Source: Bacillus yapensis
Lineage (GTDB): Bacteria > Bacillota > Bacilli > Bacillales > Cytobacillaceae
NCBI RefSeq assembly: GCF_005280205.1
Contig: NZ_SUND01000009.1
Coordinates: 114,285 to 178,284 of the forward strand
Direction: 5' to 3'
DNA: 64,000 nucleotides
Shown here: positions 1 through 6,934 of the stretch, piece after piece
How positions within the stretch are numbered: the first letter of the stretch is position 1
Layout of the letters: each line of letters begins with the position of its first letter
Made by a program: the position numbers and the translations under genes
Notes under the pieces: generated by a model
What the model saw: only the letters and a program-made list of their open reading frames with translations
Database searches by the model: none
Told to the model about the DNA's origin: nothing

Positions 1-1381
1 ACGTTTTTAGGAAAGCATTACACTCCTCTGGGTCAAGCATCTCTATCCTATCTATTACATCAATAATTTTTTCTAACCTTCTTTGTTCTTTTTCAGTGTT
101 TTTTAAGTTTTTTATTTGAATATCCACTAATTCCAGCTGTTGCTTTACCTGTTTAATTTGTCTCTCATTCTCCTCACTCATTACAAGAAAATCACTCTTA
201 CTAATTTCGCCGTCTGCTCTCATTATTGTTAAATTTTTTTGTCTCTTTTCAAATTTTTCTAATTGCTTTCCTAAGGAATCGACTTGATTTTTTAATTTAT
301 TTTCTTCATCCGAAGTATCAAGAGATTTTAATTTCTGAATTGCCTTTTCTAAGTCTACCTTCTTTTCTTTGACCTTATTAATCACATAATCTTCCACCGG
401 AAGATATTTATGCCCCCTATCTCTGCAAGTATTATTGCTTATTTTATAACTACAAGATTTGATATAATCCGTTTCGTTTCCATCTATTTGGATATATCTT
501 TTTCTTTCACAGCAATTACAATAAATTAGGTTTTGTAGTTTTCGTGTTGCTTTCTTTTTGTTGAAAAATTTTCCTGCTGTGTTTTCTTCAAGTATTTTTT
601 GCACCTCTAACCATTGTTGCTTTTCAATGATCGGTTCGTGTGCATTTTCAACGAAAACCTCATCAACAACTCTACCGTTTACCCTTCTACATGCTTGAAC
701 TACACCATAGTAAACAACATTTCTTCTTAATGATGATATATGGGAGGAAGTTAAGACTTTTCCAATTCTACTTCTCCAACCTAGCGTATCTAATTGTTTG
801 GCTATTTCATTCGCACTAACTCTTTCTAATGTCTTTTGGAATATGTACCTAATTATTTTTGCTTCTTCTTCAACAATGACCAATCTTTGATTTTTGTCCT
901 TTTCATATCCCAAGGGTGCCTTATTACTGTTTGTCCATCTACCTTGTTCTGCAGCAGCTAATCGACCTCGACTTAGACGTTTTTTGATTTGCTTATACTC
1001 AAAATTTGCCAACATTGCCTGGAACGAATATAACATCTCATTACTTTCCTGAGTAAGATCAATTGCCCCTTGGGGTGTCAAAATTTTTATGTCATTTGCT
1101 ATTAGCATGGTTTTAATTTGTTCTGCATAGGCATTGTCACGGGAAATCCGATCAATATCCATAACCAAAAGATAATCGTATTCATCTAATTTATTTAGCA
1201 ATTGAGTTAATTGAGCTCTTTGAGTATTGATACCACTAGAAATTTCTTGATAAACGTCATAAGTCAAGTTATGTTGCTTTGCAAGTTTGACAAGAGCATT
1301 TCGATGATGTGTTAAAATTTCCTCAATATCTAATTGTTCCTCATTCCTTGATAATCGTAAATAAATCGCAGCCAATGCCAT
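1..1381 (-). CDS. Large serine recombinase (integrase), cut by left window edge
   Basis: Site-specific DNA recombinase, of the kind that integrates and excises phages and developmental elements. The frame starts at ATG 1381 behind a G-rich ribosome site (AGGGGGG) and stays open for 460 codons to the window edge. Residues ~1-130 are the resolvase-type catalytic domain, with YLRLS (nucleophile Ser11) and MDIDRISRD (~74-82). A recombinase domain (~150-270) follows, then a zinc ribbon (CNCC ~288-291, with Cys310 and Cys319) and a long coiled coil (~325-445). This is the large serine integrase layout. It starts about 11 bp from the stop of a truncated host frame (1393-1530), so it marks one end of an element lying to the left. 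Its own C-terminus is not visible. Confidence 0.93.
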   Translation of the reverse strand, partial: MALAAIYLRLSRNEEQLDIEEILTHHRNALVKLAKQHNLTYDVYQEISSGINTQRAQLTQLLNKLDEYDYLLVMDIDRISRDNAYAEQIKTMLIANDIKILTPQGAIDLTQESNEMLYSFQAMLANFEYKQIKKRLSRGRLAAAEQGRWTNSNKAPLGYEKDKNQRLVIVEEEAKIIRYIFQKTLERVSANEIAKQLDTLGWRSRIGKVLTSSHISSLRRNVVYYGVVQACRRVNGRVVDEVFVENAHEPIIEKQQWLEVQKILEENTAGKFFNKKKATRKLQNLIYCNCCERKRYIQIDGNETDYIKSCSYKISNNTCRDRGHKYLPVEDYVINKVKEKKVDLEKAIQKLKSLDTSDEENKLKNQVDSLGKQLEKFEKRQKNLTIMRADGEISKSDFLVMSEENERQIKQVKQQLELVDIQIKNLKNTEKEQRRLEKIIDVIDRIEMLDPEECNAFLKT

Positions 1382-1392
1382 TTCTTATCCCC

Positions 1393-1530
1393 CTAATGTG
1401 TCATAATAAAATCATAACACATGACCAATAATAATAGAAAGTTAAAATCTGTTACCTTTCCAACCGTACCATAAATTGTGATCACGACTGTATCACCTAT
1501 TTTAAATTTGGGTTTTTTCCTTTCTTTCAT
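1393..1530 (-). pseudogene. 5' stub of a host gene split by the recombinase element
   Basis: A 45-codon frame with a strong ribosome site (GGAGCTGGAGG) 4 bp before ATG 1530. It begins MKERKKPKFKIGDTVV and continues ITIYGTVGKVTD, a soluble KOW-like start seen in conserved hypothetical Bacillus proteins. After about residue 29 it changes to FNFLLLLVMCYDFIMTH and stops beside the recombinase gene, which looks like element DNA read through. I infer that the attachment site lies near 1400-1445 and that the rest of the gene is beyond the left end of the element, outside the window. The neighbours yozE, yokU and kamA are the same as around yodN in B. subtilis, so a yodN-like identity is possible but unproven. 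Confidence 0.7.
1396..1422. repeat. Imperfect palindrome between recombinase and split gene (att/operator candidate)
   Basis: A 27-bp dyad with 10 of 13 positions paired; the outer arms are ATGTGT and ACACAT. It lies 15 bp upstream of the recombinase start, inside the tail of the split gene. Large serine integrases use palindromic attachment half-sites near their gene, so this may be part of the hybrid att site or an operator for the recombinase. Confidence 0.6.
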
Positions 1531-1703
1531 AGCCTCCAGCTCCTAATGATGAGTCGTGAAATTTATACGATATTATATGCTCGATTAAGAAAATCCGTAC
1601 GTTATATGTAGCTCCCATTCTTTGGCAACACATCTTGCTACTGTTAAGAATCTTGCATATTTGAATCTCCAGTATGTAACTTTCTTTTAAATCACATGAA
1701 ATA

Positions 1704-1739
1704 CAAAAAAACAGAGCCTACATAAGTCATGTAGGCTCT
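1704..1739 (-). terminator. Terminator after zagA
   Basis: An 11-bp perfect stem (AGAGCCTACAT/ATGTAGGCTCT) with a 5-nt loop, followed on the minus strand by a T-tract. It lies 10 bp downstream of the GTPase gene. Confidence 0.85.
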
Positions 1740-1749
1740 AAAAATTCTA

Positions 1750-2949
1750 TTATACTGCGGAAGTAATGTTCCAATTGAAAGGATCACGCATGTCCTTCCA
1801 ATTTTGCAGCATCTCTTCCTCAGTTAGCAAACAGCGGTCCAAAGATGATTTTACAAGTTCCTTATCCATCTCAATTCCGATTAGGACGATTTCGCTCTTA
1901 CGATCACCGAATGTTTCATCCCAATCCTCTTTTAAAGTAGGTTCTTCTTCTAAATACTGAGCTTGTTGAGCTGCTGGCAAAGCGGCTACCCAATAGGAAA
2001 CTGGCTCTAATTGTACTGATGGACCCGCCTGGGAAAATAATAAAGCTAGATCATTCCTTGTTGCACACCATACAATTCCTTTTGCTCGAACAACATCTTC
2101 AGGCATTTCATCTACCCAACGATTAAATCTTTCAGAGTGAAAAGGGATTTGACTTCTATATACAAAGGAACTGATCCCATACTCTTCCGTTTCTGGTGTA
2201 TGCTCAGGAGCTTCTAATTCTTGGAGCCAGCCAGCCGATTCACTTGCTGTTTCGAAATCAAACAAGCCAGTATTAAGAACTGCTGAAGGTTCAATTTTCC
2301 CCTTTGTTGAACGGTAAAATTTAGCCGCTGGTTGAAGTTTTCTTAACAAAACCTCAAGCTGTTTTAATTCCTCTTCCTTCAACAAATCACATTTATTGAG
2401 AATTAACACATCACAAAACTCAATCTGGTCGATTAATAAATCAGCAACTGTTCGCTCATCTCCTTCTCCTGCAGCCTGGTTCCTTTCCAGAAGAAGATCT
2501 CCTGAGGCTAAGTCATGCCAAAATCTATTTGCATCTACAACTGTCACCATTGTGTCCAATCTACAATGCTTCGTAAGATCAATTCCTAGCTCTTCATCAA
2601 TATAGGAAAAAGTTTGAGCAACAGGCACTGGTTCACTAATCCCTGTAGATTCGATGACTATGTAATCGATATTCCCTAACTCCACAAGTCGTTCTACTTC
2701 TTTCAATAGGTCTTCTCTCAATGTGCAACAAATACACCCATTTGAGAGTTCTACAAGCTTTTCCTCAGTTCGATTTAAGCCTCCTCCTTGTTTCACTAAC
2801 TCAGCATCCACATTAATTTCGCTCATGTCATTAACAATAACTGCCACTCTTAACCCTTCGCGATTTTGAAGGATATGATTCAGCAATGTTGTTTTACCTG
2901 CCCCTAAATAACCACTTAATACTGTTACTGGAATTCGTTTGTCCGTCAT
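1750..2949 (-). CDS. zagA: Zur-regulated COG0523 GTPase metallochaperone (ZagA/YciC type)
   Basis: A G3E-family GTPase that in Bacillus helps deliver zinc to client enzymes (folate synthesis) during zinc starvation. Walker A is GYLGAGKT (residues 13-20), the metal-binding CxCC motif is C72-I-C74-C75, the base-recognition motif is NKCD, and a CobW C-terminal domain follows. At 399 aa it is the same size as B. subtilis YciC (397 aa). ATG 2949 is preferred over an upstream ATG because AAGGAG lies 8 bp before it, and the upstream start would place the Zur box inside the coding region. It is probably zinc-repressed through the site at 2973-2993, and is paired with a zinc-free L33 gene. Confidence 0.92.
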   Translation of the reverse strand: MTDKRIPVTVLSGYLGAGKTTLLNHILQNREGLRVAVIVNDMSEINVDAELVKQGGGLNRTEEKLVELSNGCICCTLREDLLKEVERLVELGNIDYIVIESTGISEPVPVAQTFSYIDEELGIDLTKHCRLDTMVTVVDANRFWHDLASGDLLLERNQAAGEGDERTVADLLIDQIEFCDVLILNKCDLLKEEELKQLEVLLRKLQPAAKFYRSTKGKIEPSAVLNTGLFDFETASESAGWLQELEAPEHTPETEEYGISSFVYRSQIPFHSERFNRWVDEMPEDVVRAKGIVWCATRNDLALLFSQAGPSVQLEPVSYWVAALPAAQQAQYLEEEPTLKEDWDETFGDRKSEIVLIGIEMDKELVKSSLDRCLLTEEEMLQNWKDMRDPFNWNITSAV

Positions 2950-2972
2950 ATTTAAATCTCCTTTTCGTTCAT

Positions 2973-2993
2973 AAATCAAAATCATTACGATTT
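2973..2993. promoter_or_regulatory. Zur box upstream of zagA
   Basis: A 21-bp dyad matching the Bacillus Zur operator pattern (AAATCGTAATNATTACG and its mirror half), with one degenerate half (AAATCAAAAT) and one perfect half (CATTACGATTT). It lies 23 bp upstream of the zagA start. Confidence 0.85.
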
Positions 2994-3019
2994 ATTCGAT
3001 AAAAAAATAGAAGCTAATA

Positions 3020-3169
3020 TTATTTTGTCTCGCGATGTATCGTATACCGTTTTAGCCGAGGAGAGTATTTCCTTAGCTCAAGCCTTTCCGGATTATTGCG
3101 TTTATTCTTTGTAGTGATATAATTCCGATCACCTGTTTCAGTGCATTGTAGAGTCACCTTTACACGCAT
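3020..3169 (-). CDS. rpmG: 50S ribosomal protein L33, zinc-independent form
   Basis: A 49-aa ribosomal protein ([18 protein letters not shown]...). It has only one cysteine, so it lacks the paired CxxC motifs of the zinc-binding L33; it is the C-minus type that replaces the zinc form under zinc limitation. The start at 3169 has GGAGGTGA 7 bp upstream; an ATG at 3175 is too close to that site. A near-perfect Zur box lies just upstream (3193-3213), so expression is probably derepressed by zinc starvation together with the downstream zagA gene. B. subtilis 168 carries a frameshifted copy of this type; here it is intact. Confidence 0.93.
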   Translation of the reverse strand: MRVKVTLQCTETGDRNYITTKNKRNNPERLELRKYSPRLKRYTIHRETK

Positions 3170-3192
3170 TAACATCACCTCCTCAAAATTAT

Positions 3193-3213
3193 AAATCGAA
3201 ATGATTACGATTT
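3193..3213. promoter_or_regulatory. Zur box upstream of rpmG
   Basis: A 21-bp near-perfect palindrome, AAATCGAAATGATT followed by ACGATTT, 24 bp before the L33 start. It matches the Bacillus Zur consensus with one mismatch. Confidence 0.9.
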
Positions 3214-3253
3214 ATAATTTATCCTTAATTAATATATTTGTCAAGGAACGAAA

Positions 3254-3275
3254 ACAAAAAAACGCCAAAAGGCGT
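3254..3275 (-). terminator. Terminator after yozE
   Basis: Stem ACGCC/GGCGT with an AAAA loop, then a seven-T tract on the minus strand. It overlaps the end of yozE. Confidence 0.8.
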
Positions 3276-3499
3276 CATTTTCGTTCTGTCACGATATAAA
3301 TTTCCCATGCTTCATCAAACACAACCATGCTCGGTAAATATTGTCCATTTAATTCTAAGTAATTACTCAGTTCATCATAATCTTCACTATTCTTTGGGAA
3401 GCTATGATCTTCATAGGCAGCATTAGCGAAATGGTTGATGGAATTTTGTGGTTTTGGATGTCTATATTTCATTAGAAAATGGTAGAAGGATTTGAGCAT
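3275..3499 (-). CDS. yozE: YozE family protein (UPF0346)
   Basis: A 74-aa cytoplasmic protein of the YozE family. Hallmarks are SFYHFLMKYRHPKPQ, NAAYEDHSFPK and DYDELSNYLELN. The family fold is known, a small helical SAM-like bundle, but no function is established. The start at 3499 is preceded by AAGGGAGA. It has its own terminator. Its neighbourhood with yokU and kamA is conserved with B. subtilis. Confidence 0.9.
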   Translation of the reverse strand: MLKSFYHFLMKYRHPKPQNSINHFANAAYEDHSFPKNSEDYDELSNYLELNGQYLPSMVVFDEAWEIYIVTERK

Positions 3500-3593
3500 T
3501 CAAACATTTCTCCCTTTGCTCATATTTTGACTACTACTATAACTTATCTACCATCTACACGTCTACTAGCAAGACCCACCAATTAACACGATC

Positions 3594-3639
3594 AAAAATC
3601 AAAGTAATTCCTTTTTAGAAGTCTCGGTTTTTCCATCAA
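3594..3639 (-). repeat. 46-bp direct repeat, copy 1: detached yokU 3' end
   Basis: Identical over 46 bp to 4830-4875, the 3' end of yokU. On the minus strand it encodes the tail of YokU (EKPRLLKRNYFDF and a stop) but has no coding sequence upstream. Together with copy 2 it brackets a segment of about 1.2 kb. Confidence 0.95.
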
Positions 3640-3656
3640 CTTATATTTTTTTCTCA

Positions 3657-4421
3657 TTAGTTAAACGTGACATTTATTGTATAATCAATATTCTTGAAAA
3701 ATTCCTTTAAGACTTTTTCTGCATTGTTCTCTGCAGTTTCTAATAAACCAACAGAAATGGCATCTTGACGAATTTGGTCTTGTGCCTCAGCGGTCTTCTC
3801 AAACCCCTCATTCATTTTAGTATCAGTACGGAAAATCCCACCGTTTTCATAGGTTATTATTTTTTCCATCTGTAAGGATGGTTCCTGGATGAACTTTGCA
3901 TGGGGAAGGGTAATATCTATTTCTTTTGTGTCTTCATTTATAACCATGTCCTCAGAAGTAATTCCTTTCAAATCTACACCAGCAATAACCGTCCCAGGCA
4001 CAATTAATAGTAGTTCCCGCTTTGTTCCTGGTAAATTTTTAGAGATGTCTTTCCCGAAGATCTTATTATCCTCTTCTTTTATAACCGCCTTAATATGAGC
4101 TTCAGCTGTTGCCAATGTGGCTAGCTCTTGAACGTGTTCAACAAACGTGACAGACTTTTGTTTGAAGGTATTCCCCACAAATAGCCAAATCACTACTGAA
4201 GCAATGATTAAAATAGCAAAGACTGGTAAAATAATCTTCAATCTACTAGTTTTTAAGAATAACTTAAAAATTCCTTTCGGTGGAGAAAAAGTTCTTGAGT
4301 TATGATCCACTGCAATAGTTGCAGCACTTTGCTGTTGTCCTTCCTTTAATTCTATTAATAGTCTTTCTAGCTGTGCAATTTTTTCGTCTTTTTCATCTAT
4401 AATTTCTCTATTTGAAACCAT
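3657..4421 (-). CDS. DUF4230 family single-pass membrane protein
   Basis: A 254-aa protein with an N-terminal coiled coil (~10-35, KDEKIAQLERLLIELKEGQ), one membrane helix (~70-90, IILPVFAILIIASVVIWLFV) and an outer DUF4230 domain. Function is not established for the family. The start at ATG 4421 is chosen because GGGGGG lies 7 bp upstream; an earlier ATG at 4463 has no ribosome site. The gene lies between two copies of a yokU-derived repeat and behind a terminator, so it has its own transcription unit and appears to be an insertion into the yozE-yokU interval. Confidence 0.8.
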   Translation of the reverse strand: MVSNREIIDEKDEKIAQLERLLIELKEGQQQSAATIAVDHNSRTFSPPKGIFKLFLKTSRLKIILPVFAILIIASVVIWLFVGNTFKQKSVTFVEHVQELATLATAEAHIKAVIKEEDNKIFGKDISKNLPGTKRELLLIVPGTVIAGVDLKGITSEDMVINEDTKEIDITLPHAKFIQEPSLQMEKIITYENGGIFRTDTKMNEGFEKTAEAQDQIRQDAISVGLLETAENNAEKVLKEFFKNIDYTINVTFN

Positions 4422-4562
4422 TTTTTCGCCCCCCATTTTTACCATTACATTGCTTATTTTCAAAATTTGTCATAAATAATATGCTGTAATCTGTTCAATT
4501 AAACGTTGTTATGTAAATTTTTGTTACTGCAAATATTCGACAAAATTCTATGAAATTCCTCC

Positions 4563-4598
4563 CAAAAAAATTAAAAATAGCACCCATCACTGAGTGCC
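4563..4598 (-). terminator. Terminator after the yokU pseudogene
   Basis: A 7-bp stem (GGCACTC/GGGTGCT with two G-T pairs) and 6-nt loop, followed on the minus strand by ATTTTTAATTTTTTT. It would end the kamA-yokU transcript before the DUF4230 gene. Confidence 0.7.
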
Positions 4599-4642
4599 GT
4601 TTGTAAGTGCAACGTATGAAAAAAATTATAAACATTCTTCTT

Positions 4643-4757
4643 CAAAAATCTAGGTAATTCCTATAACTCCTCAAAACTTATCCAGATACCACTCTTTTTG
4701 GTATCCACTATAAACAACTGATCCTCAATTTCCTTAAACTAAAATCTTGAATAAACC
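4643..4757 (-). pseudogene. Decayed yokU paralogue
   Basis: On the minus strand this reads KEIEDQLFIVDTKKSG...ISFEEL, then a stop and ELPRFLK, clearly related to the C-terminal half of YokU (KEIEDQLFLINTKELEK...RELMEKPRLLKRN) but with stop codons before and within. It is more diverged from yokU than the 46-bp repeat, so it is an older duplicate. Confidence 0.8.
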
Positions 4758-4781
4758 TTCTCTAGTACTTGTTTTGATTGC

Positions 4782-4813
4782 CATACATACATACATACAT
4801 ACATACATACATA
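4782..4813. repeat. Tetranucleotide microsatellite (CATA)8
   Basis: Exactly eight tandem CATA units, 11 bp downstream of the yokU stop and upstream of the decayed yokU copy. It is not inside any intact gene. Confidence 0.97.
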
Positions 4814-4824
4814 ACTTAACCATG

Positions 4825-5106
4825 CTAAGAAAAATCAAAGTAATTCCTTTTTAGAAGTCTCGGTTTTTCCATCAATTCACGATAAGAAATGACTTTTTCT
4901 AATTCTTTTGTATTAATTAGAAAGAGTTGGTCCTCAATTTCTTTCACGATGGAGTCTTCTTGATAAACCATCCCACATTCTAAGCAAACTACAGTTGGAG
5001 CCCCGGATATTTCTATCGCCTTTGTACCATCTGGCAACTCCCAATAGACTGATTGCTCTTCTATACGAATTTCACCACTATTACACCATGCGCAGTTTTT
5101 ACTCAT
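4825..5106 (-). CDS. yokU: YokU family zinc-ribbon protein
   Basis: A 93-aa protein with two CxxC pairs, CAWC (~5-8) and CLEC (~37-40), forming a zinc ribbon, then KEIEDQLFLINT and a C-terminal RLLKRNYFDF. The YokU family is found next to lysine 2,3-aminomutase genes in Bacillus; its role is unknown. It starts 2 bp after the kamA stop with a GAGGCGTAAGG ribosome site, so it is translated from the kamA transcript and is probably under sigma-54 control. A decayed paralogue and a 3'-end copy lie nearby. Confidence 0.92.
   Translation of the reverse strand: MSKNCAWCNSGEIRIEEQSVYWELPDGTKAIEISGAPTVVCLECGMVYQEDSIVKEIEDQLFLINTKELEKVISYRELMEKPRLLKRNYFDFS
4830..4875 (-). repeat. 46-bp direct repeat, copy 2 (within yokU 3' end)
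   Basis: Identical to 3594-3639. This copy is the functional 3' end of yokU. Confidence 0.95.
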
Positions 5107-5108
5107 CC

Positions 5109-6524
5109 TTACGCCTCCTTCGTTTCTGAAGAAGACTTTTCATATTTTTCCTGTTGGGCTTTGAACTTTTTCTCCTTTAGTAAATCCCGTTTATCTCGTT
5201 TGTCCTTTAGAGAATGATGATTCGGATCACTATTATACTGATCACGGCGATTCAAGCGTTCGATCCCTTCTGGAACTAAATTAAACTTCGTATCGTTCAT
5301 TAAAGCGGAAATACCAATGTTAGACCGCTTCTCCTCCATATCTGGATAAACCTCTTGGAAGTAGCCCTCTGCCGTTCCAGGAATATAATTTTCTGGCTCC
5401 GGATAAGTGGTAATGACCCCTTCAAAGTTTCTTAACACGACTTTATCAGCACTTTGAGAAATTAAATAGTTCGGCTGTAACGCAATCTTCCCGCCACCAC
5501 CAGGTGCATCACAAACGAAAGTTGGCACCGCGTAGCCTGAAGTGTGTCCTCTAAGACCTTCAATAATTTCAAGGCCCTTCGAAACTGGAGCGCGGAAATG
5601 TCCAATTCCCTCTGAAAGGTCACATTGGTAAATATAATATGGGCGAACACGAATCTTCACTAAATCATGCATAAGCTTTTTCATGATTGGTACACTGTCA
5701 TTAATGCCTGCAAGGATAACAGACTGATTCCCAACGGGTACACCACTGTTTGCAAGCATCTCGCAAGCTCTTTTCGAATCCTCTGTAATCTCAATCGAAG
5801 TATTAAAATGTGTATTGAGCCAAATCGGATGATATTTTTTCAAAATATTGCAGAGATTCTCCGTTATTCGTTGTGGAAAAACAACCGGTGCACGCGTTCC
5901 AATGCGGATAATCTCCACATGGTCAATTTCTCGTAAATTTTTCAATATATATTCTAAAATAGTGTCGTTAATTAATAGGCCATCCCCGCCTGAAATAAGA
6001 ACATCTCTGACTTCAGGTGTGTTTCGAATATATCCTATCGCTTCATCAAGCTGTTTTTTTGGAACACCCATCCCAATCTGCCCGGAAAATCTTCTCCTTG
6101 TACAATAACGGCAGTACATGGAGCATTGATTTGTGACGAGAAAAAGGACCCTATCTGGATAGCGATGTGTAAGTCCTGGTACTGGAGAGTCTTCGTCCTC
6201 ATGTAGCGGGTCTTCTAAATCATACTTTGTTTTGTGAATCTCCTTCGAAATTGGTACAGACTGCATCCGAACAGGGCAACGCGGATCATCTGGATTCATC
6301 AAAGAAGCATAATATGGCGTAATGTTTAAGGGAATCGTTTTAGTAGATATGCGCACTCCTTCTTCTTCATCAGGTGTTAAATTGATCACTTTTTTCAAAT
6401 CCTCTAATGTACGAATTGTATTTGTTAACTGCCAGAGCCAATCATTCCATTGCTCCTCCGTTACATCCTTCCATAACTCAATGTCCTTCCAATGGCGCTT
6501 CGGTTTATATAAGGTTTGTTTCAT
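5109..6524 (-). CDS. kamA: Lysine 2,3-aminomutase
   Basis: A radical-SAM, PLP-dependent enzyme that converts L-lysine to L-beta-lysine. The [4Fe-4S] motif CxxxCxxC is C134, C138 and C141 (CSMYCRYC), and the PLP lysine is K346 in PGGGGK. At 471 aa it has the family's usual length. With ablB it forms the abl pathway to N6-acetyl-beta-lysine, a compatible solute in methanogens. A G-rich ribosome site (GGGGG) precedes ATG 6524, and a consensus sigma-54 promoter lies 38 bp upstream. yokU follows 2 bp downstream. Confidence 0.97.
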   Translation of the reverse strand: MKQTLYKPKRHWKDIELWKDVTEEQWNDWLWQLTNTIRTLEDLKKVINLTPDEEEGVRISTKTIPLNITPYYASLMNPDDPRCPVRMQSVPISKEIHKTKYDLEDPLHEDEDSPVPGLTHRYPDRVLFLVTNQCSMYCRYCTRRRFSGQIGMGVPKKQLDEAIGYIRNTPEVRDVLISGGDGLLINDTILEYILKNLREIDHVEIIRIGTRAPVVFPQRITENLCNILKKYHPIWLNTHFNTSIEITEDSKRACEMLANSGVPVGNQSVILAGINDSVPIMKKLMHDLVKIRVRPYYIYQCDLSEGIGHFRAPVSKGLEIIEGLRGHTSGYAVPTFVCDAPGGGGKIALQPNYLISQSADKVVLRNFEGVITTYPEPENYIPGTAEGYFQEVYPDMEEKRSNIGISALMNDTKFNLVPEGIERLNRRDQYNSDPNHHSLKDKRDKRDLLKEKKFKAQQEKYEKSSSETKEA

Positions 6525-6561
6525 CTACAAATCCCCCTACACTCTCATTTGTAGTAATTTA

Positions 6562-6577
6562 TGCAATAATCGTGCCA
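6562..6577 (-). promoter_or_regulatory. Sigma-54 (-24/-12) promoter of kamA
   Basis: On the minus strand, TGGCACGATTATTGCA is a perfect fit to the SigL/RpoN consensus TGGCAC-N5-TTGCA. It faces kamA, and the gene for a sigma-54 activator lies immediately upstream. Confidence 0.93.
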
Positions 6578-6676
6578 ATGTAGATGGGAGAAGGAAAGAA
6601 CGGGTTCTTGCCTTTTATTCTATAGGGTCTGTTATTGATGGTTGTTGATTTTTTGATTTTCGACAGGTGTAGCCAC

Positions 6677-6864
6677 TTAACCGGAGAAATTCCGTCTATT
6701 TCGAAAAAATAATGCTTATTAGGTGGAATAGGCGGAGATTTTCCACTTAATGACCTAATGAGTATTAAAATTATGAAAAATGTATAGCTTAACCGGAAAA
6801 ATTCCTCTTATTCATAGAGAAATAGTTGAACTTCTTGTTTTAGCCGGAAATTTTCCGCCTATTT
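6677..6864. repeat. Four palindromic repeats upstream of the sigma-54 promoter (activator-site candidates)
   Basis: Four copies of a ~24-bp unit of the form TTAAcCGGAaAAATTCCgc...TATT, with cores at 6682-6694, 6733-6744 (inverted), 6795-6805 and 6845-6857 (CGGAAATTTTCCG, a perfect dyad). They lie about 105-290 bp upstream of the kamA promoter, where sigma-54 activators normally bind. They could instead be a dispersed intergenic repeat family. The rest of the 6578-6908 interval holds nothing I recognise. Confidence 0.75.
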
Positions 6865-6908
6865 TTCAATGTTATAAATTCAACAGCCACCTTTAGCTGA
6901 GGAATTTA

Positions 6909-6934
6909 TAAAAAAAATGCCGATTATTCGGCAT
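6909..6934 (-). terminator. Terminator of the sigma-54 activator gene
   Basis: Stem ATGCCGA/TCGGCAT with a 4-nt loop, followed by a T-tract on the minus strand. The stop codon of the gene lies in the loop. Confidence 0.85.

Noticed and set aside
4782..4813. CATA repeat as a phase-variation switch in coding DNA
   Set aside because: The tract lies 11 bp after the yokU stop codon and in no intact frame, so it cannot switch a reading frame.
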